Part shown: piece by piece, positions 1-8,197 of the stretch
How the letters are laid out: the number at the start of each line of letters is the position of its first letter
Numbering within the stretch: the stretch's first letter is position 1
Translations under genes and position numbers: made by a program
NCBI RefSeq assembly: GCF_030064065.1
Contig: NZ_CP125946.1
Span: 2,311,745 to 2,375,744 of the forward strand
Length of the DNA stretch: 64,000 bases
Origin: Rothia sp. SD9660Na
Lineage (GTDB): Bacteria > Actinomycetota > Actinomycetes > Actinomycetales > Micrococcaceae
Reading direction: 5' to 3'
Notes under the pieces: generated by a model
What the model was told of the DNA's origin: nothing
Database searches by the model: none
The model's input: the letters and a program-made list of their open reading frames with translations, nothing else

Positions 1-1
1 G

Positions 2-508
2 CTGGGGCACATGGGCGTGCAGATTGCCGCCGCCATGGGCGCCGAGGTCACCGTGCTCTCCCGCAGCCTGAAGAAGGCGGACGCCGCCGCCCAGCTGGGT
101 GCCGCCCGCACCCTGGCTACCACCGACGAGGGTTTCTTCACCGAACACCGCGGTGAGTTCGACCTGATCCTCAACACCATCTCTGCCCCCATCGACCTGG
201 ATTCTTACCTGGGCCTGCTTAAGCCCCGCGGTATCCTCTCGGTGGTGGGCCTACCCCCGGAGGCCCTGGAGATTCACATGAACCGCCTGATTGGGGGCGG
301 CAAGGTGCTCACCGGCAACAACATCGGCGGTATTCCCGAGACCCAGGAGATGCTGGACTTCTGTGCCGAGCACGGCATCGGCGCCGTCATCGAAAAGATT
401 GGTGTGGACGAGGTCGACGCCGCCTACGAGCGCGTTGTCGCCGGCGACGTCCAGTTCCGCGTGGTGATCGACACCGCAACCTTCGACAGCGCTGAGGTCA
501 GCGCCTAG
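2..508 (+). CDS. Zinc-type alcohol dehydrogenase, C-terminal part (5' end outside window)
   Basis: The reading frame is open from the window edge, so this is the 3' part of a longer gene (168 residues visible). It opens with GLGHMGVQIA, a Rossmann GxGxxG nucleotide-binding motif, and continues with a typical medium-chain dehydrogenase cofactor domain (…LDSYLGLLKPRGILSVVGLP…). The closing segment DVQFRVVID is usual for cinnamyl-alcohol or NADP-dependent alcohol dehydrogenases. The zinc-binding catalytic domain must lie upstream and is not visible. Substrate cannot be inferred. A GC-rich hairpin follows the stop codon. Confidence 0.85.
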   Translation: MGHMGVQIAAAMGAEVTVLSRSLKKADAAAQLGAARTLATTDEGFFTEHRGEFDLILNTISAPIDLDSYLGLLKPRGILSVVGLPPEALEIHMNRLIGGGKVLTGNNIGGIPETQEMLDFCAEHGIGAVIEKIGVDEVDAAYERVVAGDVQFRVVIDTATFDSAEVSA

Positions 509-541
509 CCGACCACCGGCGTCCTGACCTGGATATAGCTC

Positions 542-573
542 AGACCCCGCCCGCCAAAGTGTGTGCGGGGTCT
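542..573 (+). terminator. Hairpin after the alcohol dehydrogenase gene
   Basis: AGACCCCGC (542–550) pairs perfectly with GCGGGGTCT (565–573) across a 14-base loop. It starts 34 bases after the stop codon of the dehydrogenase. Only a weak T-content follows (TAGTCT), so the hairpin may be a weak intrinsic terminator. Confidence 0.5.
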
Positions 574-642
574 TAGTCTGCCTAGGGTCGCCGGGCAGTA
601 TTCTTAGGAACAAGACAACCTTTCATTCCCGAGGAGATTTCT

Positions 643-1581
643 ATGGCCGGTGGTTTAGCGGCTCTCTTAGATGACGTAGCGGCTCTTGCCAAGCTGGCAG
701 CCGCAAGCGTGGACGACGTAGCAGCGGCAGCTGGCCGCGCCAGCGTGAAGGCAGCCGGTGTGGTGGTGGACGACGCCGCCGTCACCCCGCAGTACGTGCG
801 CAATATCGAACCCAAGCGCGAGCTGCCCATCATCAAAAAAATTGCGGTAGGGTCCCTGCGCAACAAGCTGGTCTTCATTCTTCCTGCAGCCCTACTGCTG
901 AGCCAGTACCTGCCCTGGATGCTCACCCCCCTACTCATGCTGGGCGGCACCTACCTATGCTTTGAGGGCGCCGAAAAGGTCATCGAGATGTTCTCGAAGA
1001 AGGAGCACGCCGAAGAAGAAACTCCCGCGGTGGTGCAGGGTGAGGACGCCGAGAAGAAGATTATCTCGGGGGCTGTGCGCACTGACTTCATCTTGAGCGC
1101 CGAAATCATGGTGATTGCCCTGAACGAGGTTGCTTCTGAGGGTTTCTGGGCCCGCGCTGCTATTCTAGCTGTGGTCGGTATCGGCATTACCATCCTGGTG
1201 TACGGTGCCGTGGGCCTGCTGGTTAAGATGGACGACATCGGCCTGGCCATGGCTCAGCGTGAATCTGCCGGGGCGCAGAAGTTTGGCCTGGGCCTGGTGA
1301 AGGCTATGCCCGTGGTCATGAACGTTATTTCTGTCGTGGGTACGTTCGCCATGCTCTGGGTGGGTGGCCACATTATTCTGCTGGGTCTCTATGACATGCA
1401 CTGGTGGGAGGCTCCCTACCAGTTCGTGCATCACCTTGAGGAGTACGGCCACCACCTGCCCGCCCTGGGCGGAGTAGCAGCCTGGCTGATCAATACCTTC
1501 TGCTCTATGGTGGTTGGCCTGATCTGGGGCAGTATTATTGCCGCTGTGGTCCACTTCCTGCCCGGCAAGAAGCACCACTAG
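643..1581 (+). CDS. DUF808 family inner-membrane protein (YedI-like)
   Basis: The 312-residue protein starts at ATG after a GAGGAG ribosome binding site (about 629–634). The N-terminus MAGGLAALLDDVAALAKLAA, followed by repeated Ala-rich segments and the VTPQYV stretch, is the conserved opening of DUF808/YedI proteins. Several hydrophobic segments (roughly residues 70–110, 160–195, 220–250 and 275–305) indicate a polytopic membrane protein, and the C-terminus is His-rich (PGKKHH). The biochemical role of the family is not established. It is probably monocistronic: a hairpin lies upstream and a long inverted repeat downstream. Confidence 0.85.
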   Translation: MAGGLAALLDDVAALAKLAAASVDDVAAAAGRASVKAAGVVVDDAAVTPQYVRNIEPKRELPIIKKIAVGSLRNKLVFILPAALLLSQYLPWMLTPLLMLGGTYLCFEGAEKVIEMFSKKEHAEEETPAVVQGEDAEKKIISGAVRTDFILSAEIMVIALNEVASEGFWARAAILAVVGIGITILVYGAVGLLVKMDDIGLAMAQRESAGAQKFGLGLVKAMPVVMNVISVVGTFAMLWVGGHIILLGLYDMHWWEAPYQFVHHLEEYGHHLPALGGVAAWLINTFCSMVVGLIWGSIIAAVVHFLPGKKHH

Positions 1582-1637
1582 GCTTTGTAGCTCCGCTTGG
1601 AGGGGTTCTGCAGGCTCAGGCTCGCCCCTATGAACCC

Positions 1638-1708
1638 CTCCCCTAGTTTGTACCGCGCCCTGCCCGTTTTTGACACTAAAAGTGGGCAGGGCGCGGTACA
1701 TAGGGGAG
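1638..1708. repeat. Long inverted repeat (16-bp perfect core plus 8-bp outer arms)
   Basis: GTACCGCGCCCTGCCC at 1650–1665 is perfectly repeated in inverse at 1684–1699 with an 18-base AT-richer loop. Outer arms CTCCCCTA (1638–1645) and TAGGGGAG (1701–1708) extend the stem past a small bulge. It sits between the DUF808 gene and a second terminator. No T-run follows, so it is not a standard intrinsic terminator. It may be a dispersed palindromic element. Confidence 0.7.
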
Positions 1709-1780
1709 AAAAGGACGCTGGTGCCCGGCTGCTGGGCAAACGAGTATCACAGAAGCGCCACGGCTCCATTTTCAAGAACG

Positions 1781-1824
1781 AAAAACCCGTTCCCCCTAGC
1801 TCTCACTAGGGGAAACGGGTTTTT
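1781..1824 (-). terminator. Bidirectional intrinsic terminator between DUF808 and tRNA-Leu
   Basis: A19-base arm at 1781–1799 pairs with 1806–1824 with one mismatch. It starts with AAAAA and ends with TTTTT, so each strand has a U-run after the stem. On the minus strand it lies just downstream of tRNA-Leu and probably ends that transcript. Confidence 0.8.
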
Positions 1825-1832
1825 CTTCGCTG

Positions 1833-1916
1833 TGCGCAAGGGGGGACTTGAACCCCCACGATCTTGCGATCACTGGCACCTGAAGCCAGCGCGTCTGCCA
1901 ATTCCGCCACTTGCGC
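1833..1916 (-). tRNA. tRNA-Leu, anticodon CAG
   Basis: The minus strand folds as a class II tRNA. The acceptor stem is GCGCAAG/CTTGCGC with discriminator A. The D-arm region reads GGCGGAATTGGCAGACGC. The anticodon stem is CTGGC/GCCAG around loop TTCAGGT, giving anticodon CAG. A long variable arm and T-arm GTTCAAGTC follow. It decodes CUG, the main Leu codon of this GC-rich genome. CCA is not encoded (ACA follows). A tRNA-Leu next to fhaA is a conserved actinobacterial neighbourhood. Confidence 0.95.
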
Positions 1917-2233
1917 ATTATTCATTTTTTATCGTTGCTGAATGAGCAACGAAGATAACTATACACACCCCACCAAGAAGATGTCCAACCGCTCTTAAGT
2001 GTCCTCAACCACACACAAGCCTATAAGGCACCCAAAACCAGCGCACGGGCGTCCGCTCCCCACCCCCAAACCCGTGAGATAGCAGGGCTTTACCAGGTTT
2101 TCCCGGGGAGTTTTTACAGTTATCCACTAGACTAGAAGCTTAGGCTGTGCGCACACCCTGCGCAGCGAATCAGCTCAAGCACCCGCAGAACACGGCGCGG
2201 TGCACCCGTAGTTTTGTGTTGAAGGAGGCAAGC
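1917..2233. other. 317-bp divergent spacer between tRNA-Leu and fhaA
   Basis: This spacer must hold the tRNA-Leu promoter (minus) and the promoter of the fhaA–pknB operon (plus). For fhaA, AT-richer sequence around 2110–2145 (TTTTTACAG, then TAGACTAG) is the likeliest promoter area, but no box pair has clean spacing. TTATCCACT at about 2119 resembles a DnaA box with one mismatch; I do not assign it a role. Confidence 0.4.
1958..1987 (-). promoter_or_regulatory. Candidate tRNA-Leu promoter
   Basis: On the minus strand TGGACA (1982–1987) is followed after 18 bases by TATAGT (1958–1963), about 40 bases upstream of the tRNA. A small hairpin GTTGCT/AGCAAC (1934–1950) lies between promoter and tRNA. 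Confidence 0.5.
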
Positions 2234-3061
2234 ATGGGGTTCATCGACAGACTTGAACAGGGCCTAGAAAAGGCCGTGCGTGGCACCTTCAGCAAGGGCG
2301 GCACTTTTGAGCCCGTAGATATCGCCAACCGGCTCCGCACCGAGATGGACAACAAGGCCTTTTCCGTCTCGTCCGGGCGCACCATCGCCCCCAACAACTT
2401 CACCGCTGAGTTCTCAGCCAGCGACTTCTCACGAGCCCAGCAGTGGGGTGTGCCCCTGGCTGAAGAGCTCTGCGACGTAGTCATCCGCCACGCCCGCGAC
2501 CAGGGCTACTCCCTGCGCGGGGCGGTGCGCGTGACCTTCTCGCTCAACAACGAGCTTGAACCGGGCAGCTTCGACGTCACCAGCACGGTAAAGAAGATGC
2601 AGGCCCCGCAGGACGAGGCCGCGCAGGCCCCTGCCCAGCAGGCAGCACCTGCCCACCCGGCGTCCGCACCCCAGTCAGTTCCCACGCGCATTACCCGCCC
2701 GGCGGCGCCCCCGCGCACCGAGCCGGTGCCCGCCCACAAGCTGCCACAGTCTCGTCGCCCCGCCCCCACCCCCCAGGTGGTGCTCGACATCAACGGCGAG
2801 CGCGTGGTCGTGCGCGATCTGCCGGTTACCCTGGGGCGCGGGTCGAACGCAGATATCACCGTTGAAGATACGGGTGTCTCACGCCGCCACCTCGATATTG
2901 TGGAGCAGGATGGCACCTATCTGGCAGTTGATCTGGGATCCACGAACGGTTCTTACCTCGACGGTAAGCGCCTACACGGCCGCGCTGAGCTGCGCAACGG
3001 CTCTGTGATTGAGATGGGCCGGGCCCGTATTGTTTTCCGTCTGATGGTTCGTAAGGGGTAG
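2234..3061 (+). CDS. fhaA: FhaA: DUF3662 and FHA domain protein
   Basis: The 275-residue protein starts at ATG after GAAGGAGG. Residues 1–115 match the DUF3662 domain (MGFIDRLEQGLEKAVRGTFS). A Pro/Ala-rich linker follows (about 120–180), then an FHA domain (about 181–270) with phosphothreonine-reading motifs GR (201), SRRH (216–219) and GSTNG (235–239). In mycobacteria FhaA binds phosphorylated MurJ-linked pseudokinase and regulates lipid II export; here a related pseudokinase gene lies at 51.7 kb. It is the first gene of the envelope-signalling operon, and its stop codon is 3 bases before the fhaB start. Confidence 0.93.
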   Translation: MGFIDRLEQGLEKAVRGTFSKGGTFEPVDIANRLRTEMDNKAFSVSSGRTIAPNNFTAEFSASDFSRAQQWGVPLAEELCDVVIRHARDQGYSLRGAVRVTFSLNNELEPGSFDVTSTVKKMQAPQDEAAQAPAQQAAPAHPASAPQSVPTRITRPAAPPRTEPVPAHKLPQSRRPAPTPQVVLDINGERVVVRDLPVTLGRGSNADITVEDTGVSRRHLDIVEQDGTYLAVDLGSTNGSYLDGKRLHGRAELRNGSVIEMGRARIVFRLMVRKG

Positions 3062-3064
3062 CTT

Positions 3065-3568
3065 GTGGCATCTGAAATTACCGTGACGGTTTTACGTTTC
3101 GCCTTCTTGGGACTGCTGTGGCTGTTTATTTTTATGGTTCTGGCCGCGTCGCGCCGCGACCTGGGTGTGGGGCGTAATATCCGCACTGCGCGGGCTCAGT
3201 TTGAGGACGCCGCTGTTGATGCGCCGGTTGCTCCTGCGACTCCCGCCCACCCGGCGCCGGCGGCTGCCCCTCCGGCACGTCCGTCCCTGCTGACGATTGT
3301 GGACGGCACCCAGGCCGGGGCTACCATGCGCCTGGGCGATAGCCCGGTGACGATTGGCCGCGCCACCGATATTGAGGTGTCTTTGCAGGACGACTACGCT
3401 TCGGGCCGTCACGCCCGTCTTTTCCCGCAGGGGTCACGCTGGTTCCTTGAAGATATGGGGTCAACCAACGGCACTTTTGTGGGTGATACCCGCCTGACCC
3501 GTGCCACTCCGCTTGAGGCTGGCCAGCTCTTTAGGGTTGGCCGTACCACCATGCAGCTGAAAGCCTAG
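3065..3568 (+). CDS. fhaB: FhaB: membrane-anchored FHA protein
   Basis: This 167-residue protein begins at GTG, 3 bases after fhaA. It has one N-terminal membrane segment (residues 9–27), a Pro/Ala-rich linker (about 50–72) and a C-terminal FHA domain (about 75–165) with GRA (98–100), SGRH (113–116) and GSTNG (132–136), the phosphothreonine-binding residues. Orthologues (FipA in mycobacteria) link PknA/PknB signals to division proteins. It is cotranscribed with pstP, which starts 3 bases after its stop codon. Confidence 0.92.
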   Translation: MASEITVTVLRFAFLGLLWLFIFMVLAASRRDLGVGRNIRTARAQFEDAAVDAPVAPATPAHPAPAAAPPARPSLLTIVDGTQAGATMRLGDSPVTIGRATDIEVSLQDDYASGRHARLFPQGSRWFLEDMGSTNGTFVGDTRLTRATPLEAGQLFRVGRTTMQLKA

Positions 3569-3571
3569 TGC

Positions 3572-5311
3572 ATGAGTATCGCTTTCCGTTTTGCGGCCCG
3601 CTCCGATGTGGGGCGAGTGCGCTCTAAGAACGATGATTCCGGCTATGCCGGCCACTACCTGGCGGTTGTTGCCGACGGTATGGGCGGGCACGTGGGCGGC
3701 GATGTTGCGTCGGCGACCACGGTGCTTGATTTGACTCCTCTTGACCGGGCAGGTTTTGAGGGTAATGCCGGGGTGTACCTGGCCGATGAGATCGTGAATG
3801 CCAATATCATCATGAATGAGCTGGTAGCGCTAAACCCGCGTTTGGCGGGTATGGGTACCACCTGCACGGCTCTGCTGATTGATGGCGACCGTATTGAGAT
3901 GGCCCATATTGGTGATTCGCGCGCCTACCGCCTGCGGGACGGAGTATTTGAGCAGGTCACCACCGACCACACCTTTGTGCAGCGCCTGCTGCAAGAGGGG
4001 CGTATTAGCCCCGAGGAGGCTGAGGCTCACCCGCACAAGAACGTGATTATGCGAGTGCTGGGCGATGTTGATGCTTCCCCCGAGCTTGAGCTTCGCACCC
4101 TGGACGCCGTGGTGGGCGAAAAGTGGGTGCTGAGCTCTGACGGCCTGGACGCCGTGGTGCAGGTAGCTGAGATTGAGGCGGTCATGCGCTCCACCGGCGA
4201 CCTGCAGCAGGTGGTCGATATTCTGACCGACATGACCTTAGAACGCGGCGCCCCCGACAACGTAACCGTAGTAGCCCTGCAGGTCATTAGCGAGGACTCC
4301 CTCTCAGCGGCAATTACCGCCCCGCAGCCGATTATCCCGGTGCGCAAGTACGGTAAGGACGGCGAGCTGGTGGGGGTTTACTCCACCGTGGAGCAGGAGG
4401 CCGCTGAGCCTGCCTCTAGCGACAGCCAGGCAGAGGGGGCGGACGCCGGTGAGCCGGTAGACGAGGACGGCGAGCGCCGCGCCCCCTGGCGCCGCCGCAT
4501 GCCCCAGCACGCCAAGATGCGTAACGCCCTGCGCCACGGCAAGTGGCGCGGCGAGTCCTTCACCGACGGCGTGCTCAACACCATGACGGTCAAAGCCGGG
4601 GTGGACGCCGCCACCGCCACCACCGGTGACGGTGAGGACGAGCCGACCCCGGCGTCCGTGCTGCGCCAGGAGCTCTCGGAGCGCCCCCACGACCTGGTGG
4701 GAGCTGCCGCTAACGCAACCCAGACCGGCATGATTCCGGCGGTGACAGCCCGCACAGCCCAGAACATCAGCACCCTCTCCCACCAGCAGACTACCCAGGC
4801 CCTGGAGCCTGCCGAACTGCCCGAGGAATACCGGGTTGCCCTGAGCAACGAGGTCGCTCCGTCGCCACACCGCTGGCCCATGCGCATCTTCGTGGCTGCC
4901 CTGACCCTGGCGGTTCTGGCGGCGAGTGCGTGGAGCTTCTTCTCGTGGACCAAAACCCAATACTACGTAGGTGTTAAGGACGACCACGTGACGGTGTTCA
5001 ACGGCATCAATCAATCCCTGGGGCCGGTGAGCCTAAACAGTGTGGTGGAAGAGACCGATATTGAGGTCAGCTCCCTACCGGAGTTCTCCCAGTCCCTTCT
5101 GCGCAGCACTATCACCGCCACGAGCCAGGACGAGGCTGAGCAGATCGTGCAGAACCTGCGCGACCAGCTACCGGCTACGGTCACACCGGGAACCGTCACC
5201 ACGGCGGAGCCCACCCCGAGTGCTTCTGCCAGTGCCTCGGGTGAGCCGAGCCCGGCGTCCGAAACCAGCCCAACACCCGATACCAGCACAACTACCCAGG
5301 GAGGTAACTAG
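3572..5311 (+). CDS. pstP: PstP: PP2C-type Ser/Thr phosphatase
   Basis: The N-terminal 240 residues are a PPM phosphatase domain with metal-binding DGMGG (35–39), GDSR (114–117), SDGL (189–192) and PDN (228–230). It is the expected antagonist of the two kinases in this operon. An acidic cytoplasmic linker of about 190 residues precedes one membrane span (about 437–458). The outer tail of about 120 residues ends in a low-complexity Ser/Ala/Thr/Pro stretch. At 579 residues it is somewhat longer than typical orthologues because of the linker and tail. Its stop codon overlaps the GTG of the next gene by one base. Confidence 0.93.
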   Translation: MSIAFRFAARSDVGRVRSKNDDSGYAGHYLAVVADGMGGHVGGDVASATTVLDLTPLDRAGFEGNAGVYLADEIVNANIIMNELVALNPRLAGMGTTCTALLIDGDRIEMAHIGDSRAYRLRDGVFEQVTTDHTFVQRLLQEGRISPEEAEAHPHKNVIMRVLGDVDASPELELRTLDAVVGEKWVLSSDGLDAVVQVAEIEAVMRSTGDLQQVVDILTDMTLERGAPDNVTVVALQVISEDSLSAAITAPQPIIPVRKYGKDGELVGVYSTVEQEAAEPASSDSQAEGADAGEPVDEDGERRAPWRRRMPQHAKMRNALRHGKWRGESFTDGVLNTMTVKAGVDAATATTGDGEDEPTPASVLRQELSERPHDLVGAAANATQTGMIPAVTARTAQNISTLSHQQTTQALEPAELPEEYRVALSNEVAPSPHRWPMRIFVAALTLAVLAASAWSFFSWTKTQYYVGVKDDHVTVFNGINQSLGPVSLNSVVEETDIEVSSLPEFSQSLLRSTITATSQDEAEQIVQNLRDQLPATVTPGTVTTAEPTPSASASASGEPSPASETSPTPDTSTTTQGGN

Positions 5312-6762
5312 TGAGCGCTTCATCTGCCGCGCCTGCGGTTGAGCTGCCCCGCTCCCGCCGCCTGACCGAACTGGTACTCACCGTACTCGCGGTGTTGCTC
5401 TGCCCTGCCGCCATGTACCTGGTAGACCCCGAAGCGGCCCTGGCTAACCGTATGTGGTTGCAGGCCCTGACCGTTCAAAGTGTAGGTGCCCTGGTGCTAC
5501 ACGCTGTCATGTATATGAGGGCCCGCTATGCCGACCCCTTCATTCTGCCGATTGCAGTCGCGCTGAACGGGCTGGGCCTGGCTATGATCTACCGTATCGA
5601 CCTGACCACCACCGCCAACGCGGGAGCCGCCCAGCTCATGTGGACCGGGCTGGCCATGGTTGCCTCAGCCGTGGTGCTCTTCTTCCTGCGCGACCACCGG
5701 GTGCTGCGGAAGGTCACCTATATATCCTTAGCTGCCTCGATTGTGCTGCTTCTGCTGCCGCTACTACCGGTCATTGGTACCGAAATTAACGGTGCCCGCA
5801 TCTGGATTTCACTCGGCGGTCGCACCTTCCAGCCCGGTGAAGTCGCCAAGATTACCCTGGCTATCTTCTTCGCCGGTTATCTCTCAACCCACCGCGACCT
5901 GATCATGCTGGCCGGTAAGCGCATCGGTCCGGTACGCCTGCCCCGCTTTAAAGACCTGGCCCCTATGTTTATCGCCTGGTTTGTCTCGCTGGCGGTGCTG
6001 GTTTTCCAGCGCGATTTGGGCTCGGCCATTCTCTTCTTCGGCATCTTCCTGGCCATGCTCTTCTTGGCCACAGGAAGCCTCACCTGGGTCGCCCTGGGCC
6101 TACTCTTCGTAGCTGCTGGTGGTGTGCTGGCCTACAACTACATCTCCCACGTCTACTACCGCATCAATTCCTGGGTCCATGCCTTTGATCCCGAGATTTA
6201 CAACCAGCCCCTGGGCGGCTCGGGTCAAATTGTGCAGGGCCTCTTCGGCCTGGCCTCTGGCGGCCTATTCGGACGCGGCTGGGGCAACGGCCGCCCCGAC
6301 CTGGTCTCATATTCCAACTCAGACATGATTATCACTGCTCTGGGTGAAGAACTGGGTCTACTGGGCCTGGGGGCTATCCTCATGCTCTTCCTGCTACTAG
6401 TCTCCCGCGGCTTCCGCGCTGCCCTGGGCACCCGCGACGCCTTCGGCAAGCTCCTAGCAGCAGGCTTCTCAGCCCTCATCGTGATTCAGCTCTTCGTGGT
6501 CATTGGCGGCGTCACCCGCCTGATTCCGCTGACGGGTCTCACCACCCCCTTCATGTCCGCCGGTGGCTCCTCCCTACTCTCAAACTGGGTTATCGTAGCC
6601 ATCTTGCTCGCTATCTCCCACACCGCCCGTGCCCCGCACGTGGTAGAAGAGTTCGACGAGGCAGACAGCATCGACTACGAGGGATACGAGCCCGAGGGCG
6701 CCACGTCCGTCATTTCTAGAATTACCGAAACCAACCGTTCAGGAGGTGCTCACGGTGAATAA
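5311..6762 (+). CDS. rodA: RodA: SEDS peptidoglycan glycosyltransferase
   Basis: This is a 483-residue polytopic membrane protein of the FtsW/RodA/SpoVE family. Visible family signatures are FQRDLGSAILFF (the conserved catalytic Asp region), NSDMIITALGEELG and the C-terminal TGLTTPFMSAGGSS. It polymerises lipid II and works with the adjacent class B PBP. GTG overlaps the pstP stop by one base, and the 3' end overlaps pbpA by 8 bases, so the three are translationally coupled. The cytoplasmic tail (about residues 445–483) is acidic. Confidence 0.93.
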   Translation: MSASSAAPAVELPRSRRLTELVLTVLAVLLCPAAMYLVDPEAALANRMWLQALTVQSVGALVLHAVMYMRARYADPFILPIAVALNGLGLAMIYRIDLTTTANAGAAQLMWTGLAMVASAVVLFFLRDHRVLRKVTYISLAASIVLLLLPLLPVIGTEINGARIWISLGGRTFQPGEVAKITLAIFFAGYLSTHRDLIMLAGKRIGPVRLPRFKDLAPMFIAWFVSLAVLVFQRDLGSAILFFGIFLAMLFLATGSLTWVALGLLFVAAGGVLAYNYISHVYYRINSWVHAFDPEIYNQPLGGSGQIVQGLFGLASGGLFGRGWGNGRPDLVSYSNSDMIITALGEELGLLGLGAILMLFLLLVSRGFRAALGTRDAFGKLLAAGFSALIVIQLFVVIGGVTRLIPLTGLTTPFMSAGGSSLLSNWVIVAILLAISHTARAPHVVEEFDEADSIDYEGYEPEGATSVISRITETNRSGGAHGE

Positions 6763-8197
6763 AGCTATCCGCCGGGCATGGATTGCTGCGGCCTGCGTCT
6801 TCGTGCTGCTGCTGGGCACCCTGACCTATATCCAATTCTTCGACGCTAAAAACCTGCAGGCCAACGCCTGGAATTCCCGAACCCTCTACGAAAGCTACGG
6901 CTCCCAGCGCGGGTCCATTGTGGTTGACGGCGTAGAAATTGCCTCGTCCGTAGAATCGAACGACGGCTACGCCTTCCAGCGCACCTACTCCCAGCCCGAG
7001 CTCTACGCGGGGCTCACCGGCTACTTCTCATCCATCTACGGGGCAACCGGGCTTGAGTCTGCCATGGATGACCAGCTCTCGGGCAACTCCGACGCCCAGT
7101 TCTACGACCGCCTGGCCCAGATGTTCACCGGCAACACCGCCCAGGGGGCCAGCGTTGAGCTGACCATCGACAGTGAGCTCCAGCAGCTGGCCTACGACCT
7201 GCTGGACGGCTACAAGGGCTCTATCGTGGCCCTCGACCCCAAGACCGGCGAAATTCTGGCCATGGTGTCCACCCCCTCCTACGACCCCAACGCCCTCTCG
7301 TCCCACAACGCCGAGTCGGTACTGTCCCAGTACGCAGCCCTCAATGAGGACGCCAACCATCCCCTCTACAACCGCGCTATCGCGGGCGATACCTACGCTC
7401 CCGGCTCAACCTTCAAAATTATTGACGCCGTGGCCGCCCTCGAATCGGGTAAATACAATGCAGACTCGGTGATTCCCAACCCGCAGAACCTGACCCTGCC
7501 GAACACCACCGTCACCCTGCCCAACTACACCGGCGGCCAGTGCTCAACCCGCACGTCCGTCACCATCGAGTGGGCCCTGGCGCAGTCCTGCAACACCCCC
7601 TTCGCGCAGATTGCTATGGACCTGGGTGAAGAAACCATCGCCCAGACCTCAAGCAATTTCGGCTACGGGCAGGAGCTCCAGATTCCCCTGGCTGTGTCAC
7701 AGTCGGTCTTCCCGACTAACATGGAAGACAGCCAGTTAGCACAGGCGTCTATTGGTCAGTACGATGTGAAGACCACCCCTTTGCAGGTTGCTATGATGAG
7801 CGCAGCTATCGCTAACGACGGTGTGCAGATGAAACCTAACCTGATTAGGTCGGTTAAGTCTCACAACCTCAGCTCGCTATACGAGTTCTCAGCTGAGGAG
7901 CTACGACGCTCCACCTCAGCCGATGCCGCCAATCAGGTAACAGAGTGGATGGTAAACGGCGTGAGTAACGGTATCGCCTCGGGCGCTGCGGTGAGCGGGG
8001 TTCAGGTGGCCGGTAAGACCGGTACCGCTGAAATTGGAGACACAGGGTTGAATAACTCCTGGTTCACCGGTTTCGCTCCGGCTGACGACCCGCAGGTAGC
8101 TGTCGCGGTAGTCTATGAAGGTGTAGACGTCACAACAGGGGCGCAGCTTGCTGCTCCCGCAGGTAAACAACTTTTTGAGGCGGTGTTGAACAAGTGA
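6755..8197 (+). CDS. pbpA: PbpA: class B penicillin-binding protein (transpeptidase)
   Basis: I chose the GTG at 6755 because AGGAGGT (6741–6747) sits at the right distance; an in-frame GTG at 6746 overlaps that site. The 480-residue protein has an N-terminal membrane anchor (about residues 8–28), a short non-catalytic region and a transpeptidase domain. That domain carries the STFK nucleophile motif (Ser218), an SCN motif (QSCNTPF) and KTGT (421–424). It crosslinks peptidoglycan with the RodA partner encoded upstream, with which it overlaps by 8 bases. Confidence 0.93.
   Translation: MNKAIRRAWIAAACVFVLLLGTLTYIQFFDAKNLQANAWNSRTLYESYGSQRGSIVVDGVEIASSVESNDGYAFQRTYSQPELYAGLTGYFSSIYGATGLESAMDDQLSGNSDAQFYDRLAQMFTGNTAQGASVELTIDSELQQLAYDLLDGYKGSIVALDPKTGEILAMVSTPSYDPNALSSHNAESVLSQYAALNEDANHPLYNRAIAGDTYAPGSTFKIIDAVAALESGKYNADSVIPNPQNLTLPNTTVTLPNYTGGQCSTRTSVTIEWALAQSCNTPFAQIAMDLGEETIAQTSSNFGYGQELQIPLAVSQSVFPTNMEDSQLAQASIGQYDVKTTPLQVAMMSAAIANDGVQMKPNLIRSVKSHNLSSLYEFSAEELRRSTSADAANQVTEWMVNGVSNGIASGAAVSGVQVAGKTGTAEIGDTGLNNSWFTGFAPADDPQVAVAVVYEGVDVTTGAQLAAPAGKQLFEAVLNK

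Noticed and set aside
2119..2127. DnaA box-like TTATCCACT near fhaA
   Set aside because: Single imperfect copy far from the origin cluster; expected by chance.
4304..5014. 236-codon minus-strand open frame opposite pstP
   Set aside because: Shadow of the GC-rich pstP reading frame; the product is His/Gly/Arg-rich without family features, while the plus frame has clear PP2C motifs.
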